Assembly (NCBI GenBank): GCA_002396665.1
Contig: DGYJ01000048.1
Span: 1,024-13,456, forward strand
Direction: 5' to 3'
Source of the DNA: Bdellovibrionaceae bacterium UBA5009
GTDB taxonomy: Bacteria; Bdellovibrionota; Bdellovibrionia; Bdellovibrionales; Bdellovibrionaceae
DNA: 12,433 nucleotides
Below, piece after piece: positions 1 through 5,560 of the stretch. The first letter of the stretch is position 1. The number at the start of each line of letters is the position of its first letter. The translations under genes and the position numbers were made by a program. The notes beneath the pieces are model-generated. The model saw only the letters and a program-made list of their open reading frames with translations. It made no database searches and had not been told where the DNA came from.

Positions 1-9
1 GCGAATAGC

Positions 10-24
10 CGTCAGTATCTGACG
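10..24. repeat. Short perfect palindrome near left edge
   Basis: CGTCAG, a 3-base TAT spacer and CTGACG make a perfect 6 bp inverted repeat. A run of five T follows about seven bases later (32-36). It could be a weak terminator hairpin of a gene lying left of the window, or a protein-binding site. The gap before the T run and the short stem make a terminator doubtful. Confidence 0.3.
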
Positions 25-103
25 TGATCCGTTTTTCAAAAAAGAATGAATCAACTTAATCGGCATTAGTCATGGATCTAAGCTTGCAAGACCTTAGTCA
101 TAA

Positions 104-144
104 AATTGTATTCGAATTGTTTTATAAAAAAAGACAATTATGAA
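104..144 (+). promoter_or_regulatory. Candidate promoter/operator of the XRE-receiver unit
   Basis: AATTGT occurs at 104-109 and again at 115-120, 11 bp apart (about one helical turn), and its reverse complement ACAATT lies at 134-139. The best promoter match is weak: TTGTTT (117-122), a 16 bp spacer, then TATGAA (139-144). The inverted pair would span that spacer, an arrangement often seen for autoregulating XRE proteins. The repeats are seen directly; the promoter and operator roles are inferred. Confidence 0.3.
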
Positions 145-185
145 CTCTGCTTTTTTTTAAAGCCGAATGGGATTCCAATTTAAAT

Positions 186-473
186 ATGAACAAGAAAAAT
201 CAGATTCTAAAAGAGAATTTATTTTCTTTAATGAAAAGAAAGAAGGTTTCTCCGGCGAAGTTGTGTCGGGACTTGTCATTAAATAAAAGCACTTTTCACA
301 ATTATCTTAACGGAGTGACCCCACAGGGCGTTGAATCCTTGGTCAGGCTTTCGATGTATTTTAATCTATCATTGGACGAGCTGCTCTTTCAGGATTCTAA
401 AAAAATCATTCATCGCTACCAAATTGATGAAGATTATTATTTAACCATTACGTATTTCGAAAGGAAAAAATGA
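186..473 (+). CDS. Small XRE-family helix-turn-helix DNA-binding protein
   Basis: A 95-residue cytoplasmic protein that is almost entirely one Cro/C1-type HTH domain (about residues 9-67). The typical pattern is visible: NLFSLMKRKKVSPAKLCRDL (helices 1-2), then LNKSTFHNYLNGV as the recognition region, then VESLVRLSMYFNLSLDELLF closing the domain. The C-terminal 25 residues are charged and Tyr-rich (KIIHRYQIDEDYY) with no known domain. It lacks the enzymatic or ligand-binding extension of larger XRE regulators. The ATG at 186 is the first in frame before the fold; no good Shine-Dalgarno precedes it (GGGA about 13 bases upstream). The stop overlaps the next start by ATGA, so the two genes are almost surely co-translated. 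Likely a small regulator; its target is unknown, possibly its own promoter. Confidence 0.85.
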   Translation: MNKKNQILKENLFSLMKRKKVSPAKLCRDLSLNKSTFHNYLNGVTPQGVESLVRLSMYFNLSLDELLFQDSKKIIHRYQIDEDYYLTITYFERKK

Positions 474-847
474 ATTCCTACACCGTCGTACTTGTTATTG
501 AAAAAAATGATGATATCCGTGAACTGATTGCAGAAAGAATGAAGTCTGACCACTCTTGCCGTGTCTTTGCTGCAGATTCTGCCCAGCAGGCCCTTCGCTG
601 GCTATCGCTGCTGCACTTTGATTTGGTGATTTGTGAGCTCGAACAGACGCCTCTCCGAGGGGATGAGTTTTATAATCAATTTCGAATTTTTTCCAATTCG
701 CCGTTTATTTTGACCGGGCACTCGAACAACTACGATCGTCAAAATAAAGAAAAATTTGTTTTCATTGAAGATAAGAATTTAAATCGAATTACAGAGGTGG
801 CTGGAAATTACTTAACCACACTCATCACGGCAGACGAAGCATGCTGA
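470..847 (+). CDS. Stand-alone receiver-like protein with degenerate phosphorylation site
   Basis: A 125-residue single-domain protein with the response-regulator receiver pattern. Strand 1 is YTVVLVIEKNDDIRELI and is followed by a helix ending in SAQQALRWL. Strand 3 is FDLVICELEQTP, the Thr strand is SPFILTGHSN (T82), and the Lys strand is FVFIEDKN (K102). T82 and K102 sit where the conserved Thr and Lys are expected. The acidic pocket does not fit: the phospho-acceptor position is Glu56 instead of Asp, and the usual Asp pair at the end of strand 1 reads Glu11-Lys12. Such receivers are usually called atypical or pseudo-receivers and may act without phosphorylation. No output domain is present; the overlapping upstream HTH gene is the obvious candidate partner (inference). 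The last 40 bp overlap a minus-strand small ORF. Confidence 0.8.
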   Translation: MNSYTVVLVIEKNDDIRELIAERMKSDHSCRVFAADSAQQALRWLSLLHFDLVICELEQTPLRGDEFYNQFRIFSNSPFILTGHSNNYDRQNKEKFVFIEDKNLNRITEVAGNYLTTLITADEAC

Positions 848-960
848 ACCACTGAGCTCATATTGTTTGTTTGTTTAGATGAAGATAACGAAATCAAACA
901 GCAGACCAGCAGGCCGACGAGAATCCAAAACCAATTGCTGGGGTTAAAAGATTGGGTCAT
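808..960 (-). CDS. Small single-pass membrane protein downstream of pgsA
   Basis: A 50-residue ORF read on the minus strand from ATG (960-958) to TAA (810-808). Its ATG overlaps the pgsA stop as ATGA, the same coupling used by several gene pairs in this window. The protein starts MTQSFNPSNWFWILVGLLVC and has one strongly hydrophobic stretch (about residues 10-25), then a Ser/Gln-rich tail (SLSSSKQTNNMSSVVQH). The Cys pair C20-C21 lies within or at the end of the membrane span; there is no clear lipoprotein box. I do not recognise the family. Coupling to pgsA suggests an inner-membrane role, but function is unknown. The 3' end lies antisense within the last codons of the receiver gene. Confidence rests on the ATGA coupling plus the coherent membrane segment. 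Confidence 0.55.
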   Translation of the reverse strand: MTQSFNPSNWFWILVGLLVCCLISLSSSKQTNNMSSVVQHASSAVMSVVK

Positions 961-1526
961 TGGCTGATCCCTTTCTTTTTCATTTCAGTTTTAAAAATTT
1001 GGTAATATTCGACGCCACTCCAAAGACTTAAGATCACTGACAGCCACAGGACAAAGTATCCCAGTTGGCCAATTTGTGGGTAGCCCGCAGGGAATTCCCA
1101 AATAATCACTGCAGGGATGGCCGACATTTGCAGGCCGGTTTTCCATTTTCCTGAAGCCTTGGCGGCAATGACGATTTGATCGGCGGCCGCGGCACTGCGA
1201 AGCCCACCAATAAAAGTGTCCCGAATTAAAAGCAAAATGACTAAAAAAGCATCAACCCTGTGCAAATGAACAAGGTAAATCAGAACTGACGTCACTAGGA
1301 TTTTGTCGGTCACGGGGTCCATGAATTTGCCTGTATTGCTAACGGCATTGTATTTTCGGGCAAAATGACCGTCGTAGTAGTCTGTGATTGAGGCTAAAAT
1401 AAAAATAACTGCCGCAATCACCGAGCCCAAAAATGTATCAGCCCAAAGGGCCAAGAACAAGGCTGGCAAAACATAGACTCGGCTTAATGTCAGCTGCATG
1501 GGCAGCTTTTTCTTCCAATCGGACAT
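957..1526 (-). CDS. pgsA: CDP-diacylglycerol--glycerol-3-phosphate 3-phosphatidyltransferase
   Basis: Makes phosphatidylglycerophosphate from CDP-diacylglycerol and glycerol-3-phosphate, the committed step to phosphatidylglycerol and cardiolipin, in the inner membrane. At 189 residues it is the usual size. The complete CDP-alcohol phosphotransferase signature is present: D49, D52-G53, A56-R57, G66, D70 and D74, within SITDYYDGHFARKYN and SNTGKFMDPVTDKI. Hydrophobic segments around residues 15-45, 75-100, 130-150 and 153-172 fit the multi-span fold. The N-terminal LTLSRVYVLPALFLAL matches the family's opening helix, which supports the ATG at 1526 (a second Met at residue 10 is possible; neither has a good ribosome site). 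It is divergent from the thioesterase gene and followed directly by a small membrane ORF. Paralogous CDP-alcohol transferases exist, so the exact acceptor is inferred. Confidence 0.9.
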   Translation of the reverse strand: MSDWKKKLPMQLTLSRVYVLPALFLALWADTFLGSVIAAVIFILASITDYYDGHFARKYNAVSNTGKFMDPVTDKILVTSVLIYLVHLHRVDAFLVILLLIRDTFIGGLRSAAAADQIVIAAKASGKWKTGLQMSAIPAVIIWEFPAGYPQIGQLGYFVLWLSVILSLWSGVEYYQIFKTEMKKKGISQ

Positions 1527-1605
1527 ACTTTGGATTTAAGACAAAACGTGTCATATGTCATGAAAAAAGAAGGATTTTCTTAAAATTATAAGGCATTAAG
1601 GTAAC
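1527..1605. promoter_or_regulatory. Divergent intergenic region, pgsA / thioesterase-glpX
   Basis: These 79 bases between divergent starts must hold promoters for both directions. The rightward side has AT-rich -10-like words, TAAAAT (1581-1586) and TATAAG (1588-1593), without a good -35. TGTCATATGTCA (1549-1560) contains a direct TGTCA repeat around the palindrome CATATG. No element is strong enough to name a sigma factor. Confidence 0.35.
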
Positions 1606-2028
1606 TTGCGACTGGGGCCTTTTGTGTGGATTCATAGCGTTCAATTTTACGAAACTGATTTGATGGGAATCGTCCATCACTCGAATTACCTTCGATTTTT
1701 TGAAGAAGCCAGGGTTCATTGGGCCCATCAAAAGGGTCTGATTGATTACCAAAAACCCGAGTCTGCCCAGCAATTCGCCGTGCTCGAAACCCGTGTAAAA
1801 CATTTAAAGCCAGCCAAGTTTGGGGATCGTCTAGAGGTCGAAATCCAAGCTAAAATGGAAGGGGCCAGGATTTTGTTTCAATACCGCCTTTGGAATGAAA
1901 AAAAAGAGCTTTTGTCTGCTGCGGTTACGACTCACGTGGCGTTGAATCATGAATTAAAACCTGTCAAATTATCAAACTCGATGAAAGAGATACTGGAAAG
2001 GGAAACATGGAAAGAAATCTGGCTTTAG
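1606..2028 (+). CDS. YbgC-type hotdog-fold acyl-CoA thioesterase
   Basis: A 140-residue protein of the 4-hydroxybenzoyl-CoA thioesterase / YbgC family, predicted to hydrolyse acyl-CoA esters in the cytoplasm. The signature is clear near the N-terminus: FYETDLMGIVHHSNYLRFFE, with catalytic Asp18, His25 and Asn27-Tyr28, followed by EEAR. The remainder (LKPAKFGDRLEV, ILFQYRLWNE, THVALNHELKPVKL) follows the hotdog strands. The start is TTG at 1606, with AAGG at 1598-1601 four bases upstream; the fold begins about residue 8, so little is lost if GTG at 1624 is used instead. The 3' end overlaps glpX by 22 bp, indicating translational coupling. There is no tol-pal operon nearby, the usual context of ybgC, so the substrate cannot be inferred from neighbours. 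Confidence 0.85.
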   Translation: MRLGPFVWIHSVQFYETDLMGIVHHSNYLRFFEEARVHWAHQKGLIDYQKPESAQQFAVLETRVKHLKPAKFGDRLEVEIQAKMEGARILFQYRLWNEKKELLSAAVTTHVALNHELKPVKLSNSMKEILERETWKEIWL

Positions 2029-2972
2029 AATTTGTACGATTGACCGAGGCTGCGGCCTTGTCTTCTGCTCGTTGGATGGGACGTGGAAATGAAAAAGCAG
2101 CTGACCAAGCTGCCGTCGATGCCATGAGAAAAGCCTTCGATTCGTTGGTGATTGATGGAACCGTAGTTATTGGTGAAGGTGAACGTGACGAAGCTCCGAT
2201 GTTGTACATTGGTGAAAAAGTTGGTCGTCGTTCTGAAGGTGCTCCTGCCATTGATATCGCCTTGGATCCTTTAGAGGGGACGACGATCTGTGCAACCGGT
2301 GGTGTTGGTTCTATTTCTGTCATCGCCGTTGCTGAGCGTGGAAATTTTTTGCATGCACCAGACACGTACATGGATAAAATTGCCTGTGGACCTGCGGCCA
2401 AGGGCCGCATTGATATTGATCTTTCTCCGACTGAAAATATTCACCGCGTGGCCGAAGCCTTAAAGAAAACCGTGGGTGATATGACTGTAGTGATTTTGGA
2501 TCGACCACGCCATGCAGATTTGATCGCTGAAGTTCGTAAAACTGGGGCGCGCATTCATTTGATTGGTGATGGGGATGTGTCGGCGGCCGTGGCTGCGGCA
2601 TGGCCTGATAGTGGTATTGATTTATTGATCGGTGTGGGTGGGGCTCCGGAAGGGGTGATTTCCGCAGCGGCGATGCAATGTCTTGGTGGGGATTTTCAAG
2701 GCCGTTTAAAATTCAGAAATGAAGAAGAAAAACAAAGAGCATTGAAAATGGGAATCAAAGATTTAAACAAAAAATACACGGTGGATGAGCTTGCCCGTGG
2801 TTCAGTGATGTTCTGTGCAACGGGTGTAACGGATGGTCCTTTGTTGAAGGGTGTGAAAATGCTTCCCAATCAACAGGCCAAGACGCATTCTTTAGTGATG
2901 AGATCTAAAACTGGAACTGTGCGCACCATTGAAGCCCACCATAATTTCAATTTGAAAAGCATAGGTCACTAG
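2007..2972 (+). CDS. glpX: Fructose-1,6-bisphosphatase class II
   Basis: Hydrolyses fructose-1,6-bisphosphate to fructose-6-phosphate in gluconeogenesis; a metal-dependent cytoplasmic enzyme. Its 321 residues give family-standard length. Metal and phosphate ligands align with the characterised GlpX: D33 (KAADQAAV), E57 in VIGEGERDEAPMLYIGE, D87 and E90 in DPLEGTTICATGG, and E215 in GGAPEGVISAAA. The C-terminal VMFCATGVTDGPLLKGV is typical. The ATG at 2007 has an AAAGG ribosome site just upstream and lies inside the end of the thioesterase gene. Class II enzymes may also use sedoheptulose-1,7-bisphosphate; no glycerol operon genes are near, so a gluconeogenic role is favoured. Confidence 0.96.
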   Translation: MERNLALEFVRLTEAAALSSARWMGRGNEKAADQAAVDAMRKAFDSLVIDGTVVIGEGERDEAPMLYIGEKVGRRSEGAPAIDIALDPLEGTTICATGGVGSISVIAVAERGNFLHAPDTYMDKIACGPAAKGRIDIDLSPTENIHRVAEALKKTVGDMTVVILDRPRHADLIAEVRKTGARIHLIGDGDVSAAVAAAWPDSGIDLLIGVGGAPEGVISAAAMQCLGGDFQGRLKFRNEEEKQRALKMGIKDLNKKYTVDELARGSVMFCATGVTDGPLLKGVKMLPNQQAKTHSLVMRSKTGTVRTIEAHHNFNLKSIGH

Positions 2973-2976
2973 TTCG

Positions 2977-3276
2977 ATGTCAGAGATTCGGCTGAATTGT
3001 TTTTCTTGCCAAACAGAGCTCACCTTTGTGGGCACTGTGGGCTTTCGTGAAGAGTGCTCAAAGTGCAAATCCGACGTTCGCGTTTGCAAGAACTGCGAAC
3101 ATTATGATTCAAAAATCTACAACGAATGCAAAGAATCCCAGGCGGATCGAATTTTAGAAAAAAATCGATCCAATCGTTGCGATTACTTTAGGCCAAGGAC
3201 AGGGGCAGGGTCTTCTGCCGCAAAGACGACCGTTGATCTGAAGGCTGCGGCCGAGGCTTTATTTAAAAAAAATTGA
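2977..3276 (+). CDS. Eight-cysteine zinc-ribbon-like protein
   Basis: A 99-residue cytoplasmic protein that starts four bases after glpX. Cysteines are spaced as metal-binding knuckles: C8-x2-C11, C27-x2-C30, C37-x2-C40, then C51 and C68. The first four form a rubredoxin-like ribbon (NCFSCQTELTF, ECSKCKSDVRV). The second set runs through VCKNCEHYDSKIYNECKES and RCDYFRP. The C-terminal 25 residues are low complexity with an Ala/Lys helix. I recall similar unnamed proteins in deltaproteobacterial genomes, with the same HYD...YNxC and CDYF words, but cannot name a function. Two bound zinc ions are predicted. There is no DNA-binding or enzyme domain. Co-transcription with glpX is likely from the spacing. 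Confidence 0.75.
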   Translation: MSEIRLNCFSCQTELTFVGTVGFREECSKCKSDVRVCKNCEHYDSKIYNECKESQADRILEKNRSNRCDYFRPRTGAGSSAAKTTVDLKAAAEALFKKN

Positions 3277-3338
3277 GAGGGGTTGTTCGCAGCCGGGCCT
3301 GGGTTGACAGGGTCACGGAAATCTGAAATCCTTCTTTC

Positions 3339-3779
3339 ATGGCAAAAGCATCCACAACCGAATTATTCAACTGCACTCCAGAACAATTTTATAAAATCAT
3401 TTCTGATTATTCAAAATATTCAGAATTTTTATCCGAAGTAAAATCCTGCAAAGTCATCAAAGATGAAGGCGCTCGAAAAATGGTGGAATACCAGGTTTCG
3501 GTTATTAAGAATTTCAAATACTCACTTTGGATGACGGAAGATGTGAACAAATCCATCGTATGGGAATTTGCCTCTGGAGATGTTTTTAAAACCATGAAGG
3601 GCTCGTGGAAGCTTCAAGATGAGGCCGGAAAATGCCGTGCAACCTACGAAGTCGAAGCCAGCTTTGGTGTTTTCGTTCCAGGTCCCATTGCCAACGCCTT
3701 AGTCAGTGTCAATCTTCCGAATATGATGAGCAGTTACCACAAACGACTGAAACAAGTTTATGGGGTCACTTCACCATGA
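3339..3779 (+). CDS. SRPBCC/START-fold protein (Coq10/RatA-like)
   Basis: A 146-residue protein of the polyketide cyclase/START superfamily, a helix-grip fold with a hydrophobic ligand pocket. The family layout is present: an N-terminal strand (KASTTELFNCTPEQFYKIIS), then SDYSKYSEFLSEVKSCKVI, which corresponds to the DYxxYpxFLpxv word of the RatA and Coq10 subgroup. Then come strands MVEYQVSVIKNFKYSLWM and ATYEVEASFGVF, and a long C-terminal helix (LPNMMSSYHKRLKQVY). There is no signal peptide. In other organisms this subgroup binds ubiquinone or acts on ribosome assembly; neither can be assigned here. There is no Shine-Dalgarno before the ATG; the start is fixed by the family N-terminus. It overlaps the next gene by ATGA. 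Confidence 0.8.
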   Translation: MAKASTTELFNCTPEQFYKIISDYSKYSEFLSEVKSCKVIKDEGARKMVEYQVSVIKNFKYSLWMTEDVNKSIVWEFASGDVFKTMKGSWKLQDEAGKCRATYEVEASFGVFVPGPIANALVSVNLPNMMSSYHKRLKQVYGVTSP

Positions 3780-4150
3780 GTTCAGACTCTTCGGATTCAT
3801 CAAAGGATTCTGCTAAAAAAAATGAAAGTTTTGAAAAAAACCTGCTGGGCGAGACTTTGAAAAAAGTTTTTGCCACCGGTGTCAGTGCGGCTTTTATGAC
3901 TGAAGAAAATATTCGATCCTACCTTGGCGAGCTGAAATTGCCAAAAGAGGTCTTGAATCTTTTGATTCAAAGTGCGAGCAAATCTAAAGATGAAATCACG
4001 CAAAGGGTTTCGAAGGAAGTTGTTCAAATTTTTCAAAAAATAGATTGGGTGAAAGAGTTTTCTAAATTCGCCGAAAATCATAAATTCAAAATCACGGCGG
4101 AGATCGAAATTTCGAAAAAGAAATCTGCCGATGAAATATCAAACTCTTAA
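3776..4150 (+). CDS. Conserved-looking 124-residue protein, function unknown
   Basis: The reading frame is open further upstream, but the start at 3776 is chosen because the ATG overlaps the preceding stop (ATGA) and the upstream residues are only the antisense-frame shadow of the SRPBCC gene. The protein begins with a Ser/Asp/Lys-rich disordered stretch (residues 2-20). Predicted amphipathic helices follow: NLLGETLKKVFATGVSAAF, MTEENIRSYLGELKLPKEVL, LLIQSASKSKDEITQRVSKE and VVQIFQKIDWVKEFSKFAEN. It ends with a Lys/Glu-rich strand (FKITAEIEISKKK). There is no cysteine, signal peptide or membrane span. The helical pattern loosely resembles phasin-like or other coiled-coil surface proteins, but this is only a resemblance. 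The 3' end overlaps the aldehyde dehydrogenase start by 20 bp, so the gene belongs to that operon. Confidence 0.75.
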   Translation: MSSDSSDSSKDSAKKNESFEKNLLGETLKKVFATGVSAAFMTEENIRSYLGELKLPKEVLNLLIQSASKSKDEITQRVSKEVVQIFQKIDWVKEFSKFAENHKFKITAEIEISKKKSADEISNS

Positions 4151-5558
4151 TCCCGCGACGGGACAAATTCTTCAAGATTACGAATACACGACAGATCAGC
4201 AACTTGAACAAAGTTTGGATTTAGCAAGCAAGGCTTTTTCAAAATGGAAGATGTCATCGGTTGAAGTTCGTCGTGAGTTGTTACATAAAATTTCTTCAGA
4301 ACTAAAAAACAATGTGGACCGGCTGGCGATTTTAGTGACTCAGGAAATGGGAAAGCCCATTTCCGATTCAAGGGCAGAGGTTTTAAAGTCATCAACAGCC
4401 TGTGATTATTACGCCGAAAATTTAGAAAAATTTCTTCAAAATATTCCAGTGGAATCAAATTATTCGAAATCCTGGGTCAGCCCCCAGCCCCTGGGGCCTT
4501 TGCTTGGAATTATGCCTTGGAATTACCCTTATTGGCAGGCCTTTCGTTTTCTTGCCCCGGCCTTGGCCGCGGGGAATGTGATCTTGCTGAAACATTCCGA
4601 TTTGACCTCGGGCACAGCTGTAGAAATTGAAAAGTTGATTTCAAAATGTGTTCAACAGGTTGCAAATGAATTTGAAAAATTTCCGATTTATCAAAATATT
4701 CAAATGACCCATGCTCAAGCGGCCAAAGTCATTGCTGATCCGCGAATTCGTGCAGTGTCTTTCACGGGCAGTGCCCGGGGCGGCCGCGAAGTGGCCATGG
4801 AGTGCGCCAAGGTTTTAAAAAAATCTGTGTTGGAGCTTGGCGGAAGTGATGCCTACATTGTTTGCGAAGATGCTCCTTGGTCGCAGGCTGTGGAATCCTG
4901 TGTGGCCGCTCGGCTCGTGAACAATGGTCAAAGCTGTGTTGCGGGTAAAAGATTTATTGTCCATGAAAGCAAAGTGGACCAGTTTATTTCTGATTTTGTA
5001 ACGAAAATGTCGACGTACAAAATTGGAAATCCTGAACAGATTGAAACTCAACTGGGGCCCTTGGCCCATGCAAAGTTTTTAAAATCCACGGGTCAGCAAA
5101 TTCAAGAAATTCAAACTCGTGCAAAGGATCAATCATTAGAGATAAAAAGTTGGTCAGGTTCCCAGTCCTTGCCTGGGGTTGGGACCTTTATTCGACCCCA
5201 GCTGTTTTACTTTAAAGAAACAGATGTTTTGAATCCACAACTTGCAGAAATCTTTTTTAAAGAAGAAATTTTTGCGCCGGTGGCGTTCGTGACAAGTTAT
5301 AAGGATATTGATCAGGCATTTCGTTTAGCGAATCAGTCGATTTATGGTTTGGGTGGAGGTATTTTTACTTCCCGAACTGATGAAATGGCTTTGAAAATTC
5401 AGAATCAGCTTGAAGCTGGAATTGTGACAGTGAATTCCCAAGTCAAATCGGATGCGCGTTTGCCATTTGGTGGTGTTAAGCAATCGGGCTATGGCCGGGA
5501 ATTGGGGCCCTATGGTTTTTATGAATTTATAAATATGAAAACTGTGGCGATGCAGTAA
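4131..5558 (+). CDS. NAD(P)-dependent aldehyde dehydrogenase, succinate-semialdehyde type
   Basis: A 475-residue full-length ALDH-superfamily enzyme that oxidises an aldehyde to a carboxylate in the cytoplasm. Catalytic residues are in place: oxyanion Asn131 in GIMPWNYPYWQAFRF, cofactor Lys154 in ILLKHSD, FTGS at 211-214, general base Glu235 in LELGGSD and nucleophile Cys269 in NNGQSCVAGKRF. The C-terminal PFGGVKQSGYGRELGPYGF is also typical. The MPWN(F/Y)P(F/Y)WQ and LLKH words, and the missing pair of extra N-terminal strands, point to the Sad/YneI succinate-semialdehyde dehydrogenase subgroup rather than betaine- or methylmalonate-type enzymes. The substrate is nevertheless inferred. The gene overlaps the preceding one by 20 bp and ends two bases before tilS. 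Confidence 0.9.
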   Translation: MKYQTLNPATGQILQDYEYTTDQQLEQSLDLASKAFSKWKMSSVEVRRELLHKISSELKNNVDRLAILVTQEMGKPISDSRAEVLKSSTACDYYAENLEKFLQNIPVESNYSKSWVSPQPLGPLLGIMPWNYPYWQAFRFLAPALAAGNVILLKHSDLTSGTAVEIEKLISKCVQQVANEFEKFPIYQNIQMTHAQAAKVIADPRIRAVSFTGSARGGREVAMECAKVLKKSVLELGGSDAYIVCEDAPWSQAVESCVAARLVNNGQSCVAGKRFIVHESKVDQFISDFVTKMSTYKIGNPEQIETQLGPLAHAKFLKSTGQQIQEIQTRAKDQSLEIKSWSGSQSLPGVGTFIRPQLFYFKETDVLNPQLAEIFFKEEIFAPVAFVTSYKDIDQAFRLANQSIYGLGGGIFTSRTDEMALKIQNQLEAGIVTVNSQVKSDARLPFGGVKQSGYGRELGPYGFYEFINMKTVAMQ

Positions 5559-5560
5559 TC

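Noticed and set aside
1..66. Possible minus-strand gene start at 66 running off the left edge (begins MPIKLIHSF), or plus-strand gene end with a stop at 25-27.
   Set aside because: 22 open codons are expected often by chance, no ribosome site precedes the start, and the eight-residue tail on the other strand carries no information. More sequence to the left would decide.
1560..1583. Seven-codon upstream ORF (MKKEGFS) before the thioesterase gene.
   Set aside because: Too short, in an AT-rich promoter region, with no attenuator hairpin or regulatory codon run.
1964..2410. Long minus-strand frame of 148 codons opposite glpX.
   Set aside because: It lies wholly antisense to the thioesterase end and to glpX, whose protein matches its family throughout; composition is that of an antisense shadow.
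3304..3329. Perfect TTGACA (3304-3309) ahead of the SRPBCC gene.
   Set aside because: No acceptable -10 at 16-18 bp, and transcription from it would begin almost at the ATG. A real promoter is possible but not supported.
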